Assembly: GCA_014360855.1 (NCBI GenBank)
Contig: JACIWP010000053.1
Span: forward strand, 1-13,476
Length of the DNA stretch: 13,476 nucleotides
Source: Anaerolineae bacterium
Lineage (GTDB): Bacteria > Chloroflexota > Anaerolineae > JACIWP01
Direction: 5' to 3'
The position numbers were made by a program, and so were the translations under genes. The notes beneath the pieces are model-generated. The model was not told where the DNA came from. It ran no database searches and was given only the letters and a program-made list of their open reading frames with translations. The first letter of the stretch is position 1. Every line of letters begins with the position of its first letter. This document shows positions 1 through 7,425 of the stretch, piece after piece.

Positions 1-834
1 ATACCAGAAGCGCGCCATGGTGGAATCATAGACCGCGACATAATCCACGCCGAAGCGCAAACCCAGGGCTTCGACCCGCCGGCGGAGGTCCACCGTCCCC
101 CGCACGGGCACCATGCCGTGGTCGGAGAAGGCGAGCAGGTGAATATCTACGCCGGCGGTCTCGGCAGCGCGGCGCAGTTCCTCGATGCGGCGCTCGTACC
201 ACTGCAGGCGCGCCAGGATGGCCGGCGAGTCGGGGCCGCCGGCGTGCCCCAGCGCGTCCACCGAGGCCAGGTACAGGAAAAGGAGACGCGGCCCATCGGG
301 GCGCAGGGCGCCGGCACACTGCTGAAAAATTTCTTCCTCCGGCATAGGGTACGTGAGGAAGCGGGCCGGCACCCCATGCTGGTCCAGCACTTCCACCAGC
401 GAAGGGCAGTCGAAGGCGCCCGGGCGGAAGTCCCAGCGCTTGGAGCAGTGGTCCATCAGGTGCAGGTAGCGCAGGGGAAAATCATAGACCGGGAAGTAGC
501 CGTCGAAGCCGTGCCGGCGGGCGGTCCAGCGCGCGATGAGGCGCTTGAGCAGTGGGTTGTCGGCCAGCCGGTTGTGCAGGAGCGGGCCGGCCAGGTTCAG
601 CCAGCGCGTCCAGGCGAAGGGCGAATGGGCGGGGTCGTAATACAGGTACGACCAACGCCCATGCACCTGGGGGAGCTGACCGGTCAGGATGGATGGTATA
701 GCGGCGGAGCTGTAGCCGAGGATGGTGCGCAGCGGCTTGCGGAAGGGGCACAGCTCGCGCAGGAAGCCGCTTTTCTCCACTGCCGGCCAGCTCAACGCGT
801 CGATTGCGATCGCAACAGTCACCGTGTGCCGCAT
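1..834 (-). CDS. Alkaline-phosphatase-superfamily hydrolase (type I phosphodiesterase-like), C-terminus beyond window
   Basis: I translated this frame by hand: it is open from the ATG at 832-834 to base 1 (278 codons) with no stop, so the C-terminus is missing. Metal-site motifs of the alkaline phosphatase / nucleotide pyrophosphatase superfamily appear in the expected order: AIDAL near the start (D12), a Ser-rich nucleophile region GYSSAAIPSILTG (S42/S43), SVDALGHAGG (D193, H197) and FSDHGM (D238, H239). The family hydrolyses or transfers phosphate esters using two bound metal ions. I see no signal peptide, so this part is probably cytoplasmic. The start lies 9 bases after the stop of the nucleotidyltransferase gene, making it the fourth gene of a leftward glycan operon. 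The only in-frame ATG between the preceding in-frame stop and the first motif is the one chosen. The substrate is unknown; removal or transfer of a phospho-substituent on a glycan or lipid carrier would fit the context but is inference. Confidence 0.82.
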   Translation of the reverse strand, partial: MRHTVTVAIAIDALSWPAVEKSGFLRELCPFRKPLRTILGYSSAAIPSILTGQLPQVHGRWSYLYYDPAHSPFAWTRWLNLAGPLLHNRLADNPLLKRLIARWTARRHGFDGYFPVYDFPLRYLHLMDHCSKRWDFRPGAFDCPSLVEVLDQHGVPARFLTYPMPEEEIFQQCAGALRPDGPRLLFLYLASVDALGHAGGPDSPAILARLQWYERRIEELRRAAETAGVDIHLLAFSDHGMVPVRGTVDLRRRVEALGLRFGVDYVAVYDSTMARFWY

Positions 835-843
835 ATGCTCATC

Positions 844-2010
844 TCAAAAAGGAGGGCCTGGGTGCCAGGCGCGGATGAACCGCCGGCCCAACGCCTGGCG
901 CGGGGAGCGTTTCCAGTCTGTGCCCAGACAGCTCAGCCGGCGCGCAACCGCCGGCCAGGGCACCTGCTCCGCCGGCAGGAACAGCAGTAGCGGCAGGACG
1001 CGCACCAGATGTTCCGTCGGGTGTTCTCCCCACAGGGCCGGCGTCAGCGGGCGAAGGCGGGCCAGTGTCACCATGTAATGATACAAACGGGTCGAGAGGG
1101 GGAGCCGGGCGGATGGATCGCGCAGTAAGGGCGCGGCGTGCTGGAAAAAGGAGAGCCAGAAGGCCTGGCCCTGTCCCTGTGCCGTCCGGCGTTCTGTCTC
1201 CGCCCAGCGCCAGACCCGTTCGTGGCGGGCAAGGGTTTCCGCCAGCAGTTGCGCCAGGTCGGACTTGTCATACAATGGACAGGCCGGCATGAGCTTATCC
1301 TGCACAGCCTGGGCATACGCCGGCCGGATAAATTCCAGCTCCGCCGGCAGGGGACATGTCTCCAGCAGGGCCGGCCGCCGGCGGTATATGGCGTCGTACC
1401 GCCGGCGCAGGATGAGCACCGCATCGCCCCAGCTCAAGCGGGCCTTCTGTACAGCGATATGAACGAAGCGGCGCACAGGCTCGGTGAGCGGCTCGTCGTC
1501 CAGCATGAGCTGGGACCACAGCAGGGCGGCGCCGCGGTTGAAAAGATAGCGGGTTGCCTCCCAAGGTGGGAGCAGGCCGGCGTCTCGCCAGGGGATCGCC
1601 TCGATGACCGAGCCATCGCCCCATAAGACCTGATGGCCGACGGCGATCTCATGCGATTCGACCGTCAGGGGAGCATGGGCCAGCATCCCAGGGGTCTTGC
1701 AGGCCAGGTCTACCCGCACGCCGCAGTGCCGGCTCAGCGCCGGCTCAAGGGCTTTCAGCCGGCGGCGTAGTCGCCACCAGGAGAGCCAGTCATCGCGCCG
1801 GCACACCACCAGGATATCGTAATCGTTGACGGGCTGAAGCCGGCCGTGTTCGTCCGGCGCGGCGCCCCCTTCGCCGCGGCCGAATCCTCCCGTGAGGATG
1901 ATACTGCGCACCATGCCGTCGGCGGCTTCCAGGACCGCCTGGCAGATGCGGCGCATGTGGCCGGCGATGCGCTGTTCCACGTCCGGGTCACCCGTCACTG
2001 TGAACGGCAT
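844..2010 (-). CDS. Nucleotidyltransferase-fold protein of unknown substrate
   Basis: This encodes 388 residues. The N-terminal third shows the polymerase-beta-type nucleotidyltransferase signature: ILTGGFGRGEGG (residues 38-49), followed by VNDYDILVV with D63 and D65, and a third acidic residue in VRVDLAC (D101). All three metal-binding Asp positions of the fold are therefore present and the enzyme is likely active. The remaining 280 residues are mostly helical, rich in Arg and Trp, and I do not recognise them. Such enzymes transfer a nucleotidyl group from NTP to a protein, drug, sugar or nucleic acid. The start is an ATG 3 bases after the stop of the upstream family 4 glycosyltransferase, with GAGG about 10 bases before it, so translation is probably coupled. 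The location inside a glycosyltransferase operon suggests a role in glycan or carrier modification. An antitoxin-like or aminoglycoside-modifying role is less likely, because the protein is much longer than those families. Confidence 0.8.
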   Translation of the reverse strand: MPFTVTGDPDVEQRIAGHMRRICQAVLEAADGMVRSIILTGGFGRGEGGAAPDEHGRLQPVNDYDILVVCRRDDWLSWWRLRRRLKALEPALSRHCGVRVDLACKTPGMLAHAPLTVESHEIAVGHQVLWGDGSVIEAIPWRDAGLLPPWEATRYLFNRGAALLWSQLMLDDEPLTEPVRRFVHIAVQKARLSWGDAVLILRRRYDAIYRRRPALLETCPLPAELEFIRPAYAQAVQDKLMPACPLYDKSDLAQLLAETLARHERVWRWAETERRTAQGQGQAFWLSFFQHAAPLLRDPSARLPLSTRLYHYMVTLARLRPLTPALWGEHPTEHLVRVLPLLLFLPAEQVPWPAVARRLSCLGTDWKRSPRQALGRRFIRAWHPGPPF

Positions 2011-2013
2011 GGG

Positions 2014-3138
2014 TCAAAGCCCTCGTCGCTGTAGGACCTGCTGGTACACACGCATCACCCCCTCCGCGGTGCGGCGGACGTCGAAGGTCTCGCGCACCCG
2101 CCGCTGGGCGGCCAGACCCATAGCGCCGGCGCGGGCGGGGTCGTTCAGCAGCCTCAGCACAGCCTGGGCCATGGCCGCCGGCTCGCCGGCCGGCGCCAGC
2201 AGGCCGGTCACCCCATGCTGGACAACCTCCGGCACGCCGTTGACGGCGGTGGCGACGGCCGGCCGGGCCATGGCGCCGGCCTCCAGCAGGCTGTATGGCA
2301 GTCCCTCCCAATAGGAGGTCAGCGTCACCACATCGGCGGCGGCCAGCAGGAGCGGCACGTCCTGGCGCTGGCCGAGCAGGGTGATGACGTGCTCCAGGCC
2401 GTACTGCCGGGCCATCGCTTCCACTTCCGCGCGAAGAGGGCCGTCGCCGGCCAGGAAGCCGCGGGCGTCTGGACGCTGGGCGTGCAGGTGGCGCATCATG
2501 CGCACGAAATCCTGTGGCGCCTTCTGGGCGTCCAGCCGGCCGACCTGCAGTATGACCGGCACCGATTGCGGCCATCCCAGCTGTTCCCGGGCTTTCTCCC
2601 TGCTCATCTGGCGCGGTTCCCACTCCTGCCAATCCAGGCCGTTGTACACGGTGACCACCGAGGCCGGCTCTCCCCAACCCTTGGCCAGCATCCATTGGCG
2701 GTCTGCCTCGCACACGGCAATCGTGATATCGGTGATGCGGCGCCAGGCGCGCTCCAGCGCCTCATATATGGGCTGGAGCGCGGTTTGGCGGATGCGGATG
2801 GTCTGCGGGGTGTAGACGACGCCGGCGCCGGCCAGCCGCGCCGCCGGCCGCGCCCAGATGCCGGCGAACTGGCTGTGCACATGGACGATCTGGATGTGCT
2901 CCTGACGCACCAGCCGCAGGAGGGCCAGGAAGGGGCCGGCGTTCTGCCATTTGCCCATGGGCCAGGGATGCCCCGCTACTCCCAGTTCCGCCAGCCGCCG
3001 GCGGGTGCGCTCATCGCCGGCAGGATAGCAGACATGCAGGGCGCACTGCCGGCGGTCCAGATGCTGGGCGAGCGAGAGCACATGTACCGCCTGCCCGCTG
3101 AGGATGGGTTCGTAGAAGACCTCGGCGACGCGCATCAT
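2014..3138 (-). CDS. Family 4 (GT-B fold) glycosyltransferase
   Basis: This encodes 374 residues from the chosen ATG. The N-terminal domain begins MMRVAEVFYEPILSGQAVHV, a variant of the acceptor-side Gly loop, and continues with HVHSQFAGIW. The C-terminal nucleotide-sugar domain shows VYNGLDW (residues 165-170), ILQVGRLDAQKAP (196-208), FLAGDGPLR (228-236) and the EX7E motif EGLPYSLLE (E278, E286). It should transfer a sugar from a nucleotide donor to a growing lipid-linked glycan at the inner membrane face. The ATG at 3136-3138 forms an ATGA overlap with the stop of the upstream family 2 glycosyltransferase, the usual translational-coupling arrangement. An in-frame GTG at 3145-3147 and a second ATG at 3133-3135 are alternatives. 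The donor sugar cannot be read from sequence. Confidence 0.9.
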   Translation of the reverse strand: MMRVAEVFYEPILSGQAVHVLSLAQHLDRRQCALHVCYPAGDERTRRRLAELGVAGHPWPMGKWQNAGPFLALLRLVRQEHIQIVHVHSQFAGIWARPAARLAGAGVVYTPQTIRIRQTALQPIYEALERAWRRITDITIAVCEADRQWMLAKGWGEPASVVTVYNGLDWQEWEPRQMSREKAREQLGWPQSVPVILQVGRLDAQKAPQDFVRMMRHLHAQRPDARGFLAGDGPLRAEVEAMARQYGLEHVITLLGQRQDVPLLLAAADVVTLTSYWEGLPYSLLEAGAMARPAVATAVNGVPEVVQHGVTGLLAPAGEPAAMAQAVLRLLNDPARAGAMGLAAQRRVRETFDVRRTAEGVMRVYQQVLQRRGL

Positions 3139-4109
3139 CGGAACCACCGATATATGGAGCGGTCAGGCACCCGGCGCCGGCCCCGGATCTCCCTGCGCTT
3201 TTCCAGCATGCGGGGGAGGAGGCGGATGACATCCAGGTACGCGCCCAGGAGGGCCGGCCGGCGCAGAGCCATGTAGCCCAGGCGGAGGGCGTCCTCCGCC
3301 AATATCCGCGGCAGGGCCGGGAGCAGGCCGGCGAGGGTGTCGTTCTTCAGCATCATCAGGTAGCGGTTTTTGACGGCATGGCGCTGGGCGAACGCCATTT
3401 TCGGGGCGCGTGACGGCTTGCGCAGGGTATCGCCGCCGCCGCGCCCATGCCAGCCGGCGGCGCGCGGCTCGTACCAGCACTGCCAGCCGCGGGAACGCGC
3501 TCGCCAGGCCAGGTCGGCGTCGTCGTAGTAGGCGAAGAAGTCCTCGTCCAACACTTCGTCAAGACAGCGCACATCCTCCAGCATGGTGCGGCGCGCCATC
3601 CAGGCCGCGCCGCAGGCGCCGAAGACCTCTTCGGCGCGGTCGAACTGACCGCGGTCAACCTGGCCCTGACCGCGGTCGTAGGGCCGGCGGGAGCGGGAGA
3701 GGAACAGTCCGGTCGAATCAAGGGTACAGCCGGCCCAAGGGCTGTCGCCGCGCCAGAGCTTGCCGCAGGCCAGGCCGGCGGCCGGCTTGTCCCCCAGCCG
3801 TTCCGCCAGCCGGGCCAGGAAGTCGGGGAGCAGGTACACGTCCGGGTTCAGGGACACAATGAACTCGCCCTGGCTGACGACATAGCCCTGGTTGAAGGCG
3901 CGGCAGAAGCCGGCGTTGTTGTCGTTGCGGATGACCTGCACGCGGCCGGCGGCAAGGGCCGGCGCCAAAGAGCCATCGCTCGACGCATTATCCACGACGA
4001 TGATCTCCAGAGGGCGATGGGTTTGCTGTGCCAGGGATTCCAGACAGAGCGCCAGTTGATGGCCGCTGTTCCAGTTGACGATGATCACAGAGATGAGGCC
4101 GGACTGCAT
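3135..4109 (-). CDS. Family 2 (GT-A fold) glycosyltransferase, rhamnosyltransferase-like
   Basis: This encodes 324 residues from the ATG at 4107-4109. The order of motifs is that of WbbL/RfbF-type family 2 transferases: SVIIVNWNSG near the N-terminus, IIVVDNASSDGS, NAGFCRAFNQG, SLNPDVYLLPDF (the DXD-equivalent is NPDV), VFGACGAAWMARR and FAYYDDADLAWR. A basic C-terminal tail follows. Such enzymes add rhamnose or a related deoxysugar to a lipid-linked precursor; the exact sugar is not determinable. I preferred this ATG because the conserved beta-strand starts seven residues after it and AGGA lies about 8 bases upstream; a GTG 63 bases further upstream keeps the frame open but adds unconserved sequence. 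It is the first gene of the leftward operon and diverges from the ligase gene. A DRGQ sequence repeat in the middle explains a local DNA repeat. Confidence 0.9.
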   Translation of the reverse strand: MQSGLISVIIVNWNSGHQLALCLESLAQQTHRPLEIIVVDNASSDGSLAPALAAGRVQVIRNDNNAGFCRAFNQGYVVSQGEFIVSLNPDVYLLPDFLARLAERLGDKPAAGLACGKLWRGDSPWAGCTLDSTGLFLSRSRRPYDRGQGQVDRGQFDRAEEVFGACGAAWMARRTMLEDVRCLDEVLDEDFFAYYDDADLAWRARSRGWQCWYEPRAAGWHGRGGGDTLRKPSRAPKMAFAQRHAVKNRYLMMLKNDTLAGLLPALPRILAEDALRLGYMALRRPALLGAYLDVIRLLPRMLEKRREIRGRRRVPDRSIYRWFR

Positions 4110-4161
4110 GCTGGCATCCTGAAGGTGATGTGTCGCCGGACCGCGCCGGCTGGACTGGCAT

Positions 4162-4191
4162 AATGTAACCACAAGAGGGGGCGTTTGACAA
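4162..4191 (-). promoter_or_regulatory. Possible promoter of the leftward glycan operon
   Basis: On the minus strand, TTGTCA (4186-4191) is followed by an 18-base spacer and TACATT (4162-4167), about 50 bases before the ATG of the family 2 glycosyltransferase. The -35 matches consensus at five of six positions; the -10 matches at only four. The -35 box overlaps the first TTTGACAAATC repeat, so whatever binds the repeat could affect both directions. This is a weak call. Confidence 0.33.
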
Positions 4192-4196
4192 ATCGG

Positions 4197-4213
4197 GATG
4201 CGGTTGGCGCATC
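4197..4213. other. Small perfect inverted repeat between the divergent operons
   Basis: GATGCG (4197-4202) and CGCATC (4208-4213) form a perfect six-base inverted repeat around GTTGG. It sits between the first TTTGACAAATC copy and the rightward promoter. It could be a regulator half-site pair or chance in GC-rich DNA. Confidence 0.3.
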
Positions 4214-4237
4214 ATCGGGCCGTGATAGGCCAGTGTT

Positions 4238-4266
4238 TTGACAAATCCCCATGCCGTGCCTATATT
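4238..4266 (+). promoter_or_regulatory. Sigma70-type promoter of the rightward glycan operon
   Basis: TTGACA (4238-4243), a 17-base spacer and TATATT (4261-4266) make a near-consensus housekeeping promoter. It predicts a start of transcription near 4273 and a leader of about 30 bases before the GTG start of the ligase-like gene at 4304. GGAAGAGGG (4292-4300) supplies the ribosome binding site. Confidence 0.8.
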
Positions 4267-4303
4267 GAGCGGGTAGACGGTGTGAGCATAAGGAAGAGGG
4301 TCG

Positions 4304-5836
4304 GTGACAAATCAGGGTGGGAAGCGCCGGCTGGGTATTGGGGGGTATTCCTCACCCGCCGGCCTGTCGTGGCGCGATGCCGTCGGCGCGATAACTGCGG
4401 CCGGCCTGGCTGTCATGCTGGCACTGGCCCCCCTATCGTGGGGTGTCCTGATCGTAGGGGGCGCGCTGGCTGTCGGCATCACCCTGATACGGCCGGCGCT
4501 GGGGCTGGGCTTCCTGGCACTGCTGGTGCCCTTCGGCTCCCTGCGGGAGGTGCCGCTGGGGCCGGCGTCGGTCGGGCTGGCAGAATTCTACGCGCTGTTC
4601 GTCATTGCGGCCTGGTGCATGTACATGGCGGCATGGCGGCGGGTATGGATGGCGCCCAGCCGGCTGTGGCCCCTGTTCGGCCTGTTGGTGGCGGCCATGC
4701 TGGTTTCCATCACCCAAGCGCTTTCCCTGAGCTATGCCGTCAAGGAGCTGAGCAAATGGCTGGAATTCGGCGCCGTGATGTTGTGCGCCGCATCCCTGCC
4801 GAACGCCGGCGAACGGAAGGTCGTCCTGGGCGCCTCGCTTGCGGCCGGTATTGCCGCCGCTCTGCTGGGCTGGTATCAGTTCCTGCGTGGGGTCGGGCCG
4901 GAGGGGTTCATCCTGTTCGGGCGCTTCATGCGCGCCTATGGGACATTCCGCCAGCCTAACCCGTATGCCGGCTATCTGGGCATCATCCTGCCGGCGGCGC
5001 TGGCCCTGGTCATCAGCTACTGGCCGTGGCGGGCCGGCGCATCCTGGGGGGAACGCGCGCTGTGGCTTCTGGGCGCCGCCGGCGTGCTGACCATGGGGCC
5101 GGCTGTGCTGATGAGTTGGTCGCGGGGCGGGTGGTTCGGCGCCGCGGCGGCGGTGCTGACGGTGCTGGTCCTGCGCGGCCGGCGGGCGGCATTCCTGACG
5201 ATGCTGGCCGTGCTGGTGCTGGCCGGCGTCTTCATCGTGATGGAACTCGGGCAGGCACTGCCGGCGTCTCTGGTACTGCGGGTGACAGATTTCACCGATT
5301 ACTTCACGCTGGGGGATGTGAGCGACGTGGTGCCGACGCCGGCGAATTGGGCGGTGGTGGAACGGCTGGCGCACTGGCAGGCGGCGGAGCGTATGTTCAG
5401 CGAGCATCCCTGGCTGGGCGTGGGCATCGGGAATTACGAACCGGTGTATCCCGCGTACCGCCTGCCGCGCTGGCCGGAGCCGCTGGGGCATGCGCATAAC
5501 TATTATTTGAACATCGCGGCGGAGACGGGGCTGTTCGGCGCGCTGGCTTATGTGCTGTTCTGGATTGGCGCGGCCTGGCAGGCCTGGCAGGCCCGCCGGC
5601 GAAGCGCCGGCATCTGGCGCGGCCTGGCGCTGGGTGTCTTGGGCATCATCGCCCATCTCAGCGTGCACAACCTGTTCGACAACCTGTATGTCCAGGGCAT
5701 TTACCTGCAAATTGCCCTGTGGCTCGGATTGATCATCCCATTGGCAAGGGCATCCGCGCATGAGGAACGAGACACTGTCCATGTCGAGGCTGGTGGATTG
5801 GGGGTTGGGCTTTCTGGGAAAGACGCCCCTGTGTAA
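4304..5836 (+). CDS. O-antigen ligase / polymerase-like membrane protein
   Basis: This encodes 510 residues from a GTG start, with GGAAGAGGG just upstream. The protein has about ten to eleven hydrophobic segments. It shows features of the O-antigen ligase (Wzy_C/WaaL) family: SWSRGG at residues 271-276, a large non-membrane loop about 326-395 containing HPWLGVGIGNY (368-378), and GHAHNYYLNIAAETGLFG (395-412) with the conserved His-Asn pair. The family joins or polymerises undecaprenyl-linked glycans on the outer membrane-face, acting on lipid A, teichoic-type or protein acceptors. The acceptor here is unknown, and if the host lacks lipopolysaccharide a polymerase or protein-glycosylation role is more likely. 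It is the first gene of the rightward operon. Its charged C-terminal tail (about 28 residues) overlaps the start of the GtrA-like gene by 77 bases. Confidence 0.87.
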   Translation: MTNQGGKRRLGIGGYSSPAGLSWRDAVGAITAAGLAVMLALAPLSWGVLIVGGALAVGITLIRPALGLGFLALLVPFGSLREVPLGPASVGLAEFYALFVIAAWCMYMAAWRRVWMAPSRLWPLFGLLVAAMLVSITQALSLSYAVKELSKWLEFGAVMLCAASLPNAGERKVVLGASLAAGIAAALLGWYQFLRGVGPEGFILFGRFMRAYGTFRQPNPYAGYLGIILPAALALVISYWPWRAGASWGERALWLLGAAGVLTMGPAVLMSWSRGGWFGAAAAVLTVLVLRGRRAAFLTMLAVLVLAGVFIVMELGQALPASLVLRVTDFTDYFTLGDVSDVVPTPANWAVVERLAHWQAAERMFSEHPWLGVGIGNYEPVYPAYRLPRWPEPLGHAHNYYLNIAAETGLFGALAYVLFWIGAAWQAWQARRRSAGIWRGLALGVLGIIAHLSVHNLFDNLYVQGIYLQIALWLGLIIPLARASAHEERDTVHVEAGGLGVGLSGKDAPV

Positions 5837-6284
5837 AATCCCCTTCGTTGCCGGCGCACTGGAGCGGGCGCGCGGCAACGCCCGGGAATTAGAGCGCTTC
5901 ATCAAGTTCGCGCTGGTGGGCACGCTGGGCGCGGTGGTGGATTTCAGCGTGCTCAACTTCCTGATACTGACCTTTGGGTGGTCCAAGGCGCTGGCCAACA
6001 CCTTTTCGTTCAGCGCGGCAGTGCTGAGCAATTTCACCTGGAACCGCCTATGGACGTTTCCGGAATCCCGCCAGCGGCCCATCCGCACCCAACTGCCGCA
6101 GTTCGTCCTGGTGAACCTCATTGGGCTGGGCATCAATCAACTGGTGTTCCTGAGCCTGGACCATTACGTGTTCGGGCCGTGGTTGGGCCGGCTGGGGTAT
6201 AACGTGGCCAAGGCCATCGCCATCCTTATCGTGCTGTTCTGGAACTACGGCATCAACCGCATCTGGACCTATAAGGGCCTGTAA
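5760..6284 (+). CDS. GtrA-like membrane protein
   Basis: This encodes 174 residues from the ATG at 5760. From residue 44 the sequence matches the GtrA family: ELERFIKFALVGTLGAVVDF, then NFTWNRLWTF (91-100) and a second NYGINRIWTY (162-171). The repeated NRxWT(F/Y) motif and four hydrophobic helices are typical. GtrA proteins are thought to help move undecaprenyl-phosphate-linked sugars across the membrane, providing substrate to glycosyltransferases. The first 77 bases overlap the ligase gene in another frame, which is long for an overlap. AAGGG lies about 9 bases before this ATG. The in-frame ATG at 5781 is an alternative that would shorten the overlap to 56 bases. The stop is one base before the next gene. 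Confidence 0.87.
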   Translation: MRNETLSMSRLVDWGLGFLGKTPLCKIPFVAGALERARGNARELERFIKFALVGTLGAVVDFSVLNFLILTFGWSKALANTFSFSAAVLSNFTWNRLWTFPESRQRPIRTQLPQFVLVNLIGLGINQLVFLSLDHYVFGPWLGRLGYNVAKAIAILIVLFWNYGINRIWTYKGL

Positions 6285-6285
6285 G

Positions 6286-7425
6286 GTGCACATTGTCATT
6301 GACTACACGCCGGCGGTGCGCCAGGCCGCCGGCATCGGCCGGCTGACCCGCCACCTGATCCGTGCCGCGGTGCCGCTCATGGCAAACCACCGCGTGACCC
6401 TTTTCGTGGCCGGCCCCGTGCCGGCGGGTCATCCCGAGCGGGCCGGTTGGCCATCCCATGTGCGGCTGGCGGACACCGCGGTGCCGGAGCGTGCCCTGAC
6501 CATCTTGTGGCATCGGGCCGGCACGCCCCTGCCGGCGGAGGTGTGGGCCGGCCGCTGTGACCTCTTTCATGCCACCGACTTCGTCCTGCCGCCGACCCGT
6601 GCCCCCGGCATCCTCACCGTGCATGACCTCTCTTTCCTGCGCTTTCCCGAGTGCGCGCATCCGAACCTGCGGCGCTATCTCATGCGGGTGGTGCCGCGTT
6701 CCTTGAAGCGGGCGGCGCGCATCCTGGCCGATTCACAGGCGACGCGGGAGGATCTGGTGCAACTGCTGGGCGTTCCGGCCGAGAAGATCGCGGTGGTGTA
6801 CGGCGGGGTGGAGGAGCGCTTCTCGCCGGCCCCCGAGCCGGCGCTGGATGCCGAGCTGATCGAGCGCTTTGGGCTGAGCGCGCCGTACGTTCTCAGCCTG
6901 GGGACGCTGGAACCGCGCAAAAATTACGTGCGGCTGATGCGGGCGTACGAACGGGCATGGGAGGAGGCCGGCGGGGATTTCCCCGAGCTGGTCATCGCCG
7001 GCGGGAAAGGGTGGCTGTACGAGGAGATATTCGAGACCCACCGCGCCCTGCGCGCCCGCGAGCATGTGCATCTGTTGGGTTTTGTGGAGGACCGCTTCCT
7101 GCCGGCGCTGTACCGCCGCGCCTGGCTCTTCGTCTATCCTTCCCTGTACGAGGGGTTTGGTCTGCCGCCGCTGGAGGCCATGGCATGCGGCTGTCCGGTC
7201 GCCTGCTCCAACGCCTCTTCCCTGCCCGAGGTAGTCGGCGATGCGGCCGTTTTGTTCGACCCTCTGGATGAAGCGGCCATCGCCCAGGCCCTGCGTCAAG
7301 GGGTGGAAGACAGTCAACTGCGGGCGCGACTGCGGGCGGCCGGCCTGGAGCGGGCGGCCGGGTTCACCTGGCAGAGATCGGCGGAGGCGCTGATACGTGA
7401 ATATGCGCAGGTGATGCATGAGTGA
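6286..7425 (+). CDS. Family 4 (GT-B fold) glycosyltransferase, mannosyltransferase-like
   Basis: This encodes 379 residues from a GTG start one base after the GtrA-like stop. Motifs in order are HIVIDYTPAVRQAAGIGRL at the N-terminus, LFHATDF, LTVHDLSFLRFPE, VVYGGVEERF, LSLGTLEPRKNY, LVIAGGKGW, and YPSLYEGFGLPPLEAMACG, whose EX7E pair is E289 and E297. The VHDLS and EPRKN signatures are those of the WbaZ/MtfB-like branch, which often transfers mannose from GDP-mannose during O-antigen or exopolysaccharide assembly. The sugar assignment is family knowledge, not proven here. The gene overlaps the next one by 8 bases. Start choice rests on the position of the conserved first strand and the tight junction; the usable Shine-Dalgarno sequence would lie inside the GtrA-like gene (AAGGGCC). 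Confidence 0.9.
   Translation: MHIVIDYTPAVRQAAGIGRLTRHLIRAAVPLMANHRVTLFVAGPVPAGHPERAGWPSHVRLADTAVPERALTILWHRAGTPLPAEVWAGRCDLFHATDFVLPPTRAPGILTVHDLSFLRFPECAHPNLRRYLMRVVPRSLKRAARILADSQATREDLVQLLGVPAEKIAVVYGGVEERFSPAPEPALDAELIERFGLSAPYVLSLGTLEPRKNYVRLMRAYERAWEEAGGDFPELVIAGGKGWLYEEIFETHRALRAREHVHLLGFVEDRFLPALYRRAWLFVYPSLYEGFGLPPLEAMACGCPVACSNASSLPEVVGDAAVLFDPLDEAAIAQALRQGVEDSQLRARLRAAGLERAAGFTWQRSAEALIREYAQVMHE

Larger units (their letters stand above)
4184..4313 (+). repeat. Three spaced copies of TGACAAATC in the divergent intergenic region
   Basis: TTTGACAAATC occurs at 4184-4194 and again at 4237-4247. The shorter TGACAAATC occurs at 4305-4313, overlapping the GTG start of the ligase gene. 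The copy-to-copy steps are 53 and 66 bases. After the first two copies the sequence continues as GGGATGC and CCCATGC, so the similarity extends past the core. The second copy contains the -35 box of the rightward promoter. The element may be a duplicated promoter or an operator; no regulator gene is present nearby. Confidence 0.55.

Noticed and set aside
118..990. Open frame of 290 codons on the plus strand
   Set aside because: It is the opposite-strand shadow of the phosphatase-like gene and the end of the nucleotidyltransferase gene; the minus-strand frame carries the metal-binding motifs.
2215..3276. Open frame of 353 codons on the plus strand
   Set aside because: Opposite-strand shadow of the family 4 and family 2 glycosyltransferases; no recognisable domain.
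3647..3677. Two copies of the palindrome GACCGCGGTC 21 bases apart
   Set aside because: They fall inside the family 2 glycosyltransferase and are explained by a repeated Asp-Arg-Gly-Gln in the protein.
4184..4213. First TTGACA in the divergent gap as a second rightward promoter
   Set aside because: At the 17-base spacing the downstream hexamer is CGCATC, which has no useful similarity to a -10 box.
4433..6136. Long open frame (567 codons) on the minus strand opposite the ligase and GtrA-like genes
   Set aside because: Its translation is rich in Gln, Arg, His and Pro with no domain pattern, as expected for the reverse complement of GC-rich membrane-protein codons, while the plus-strand frames show clear family motifs.
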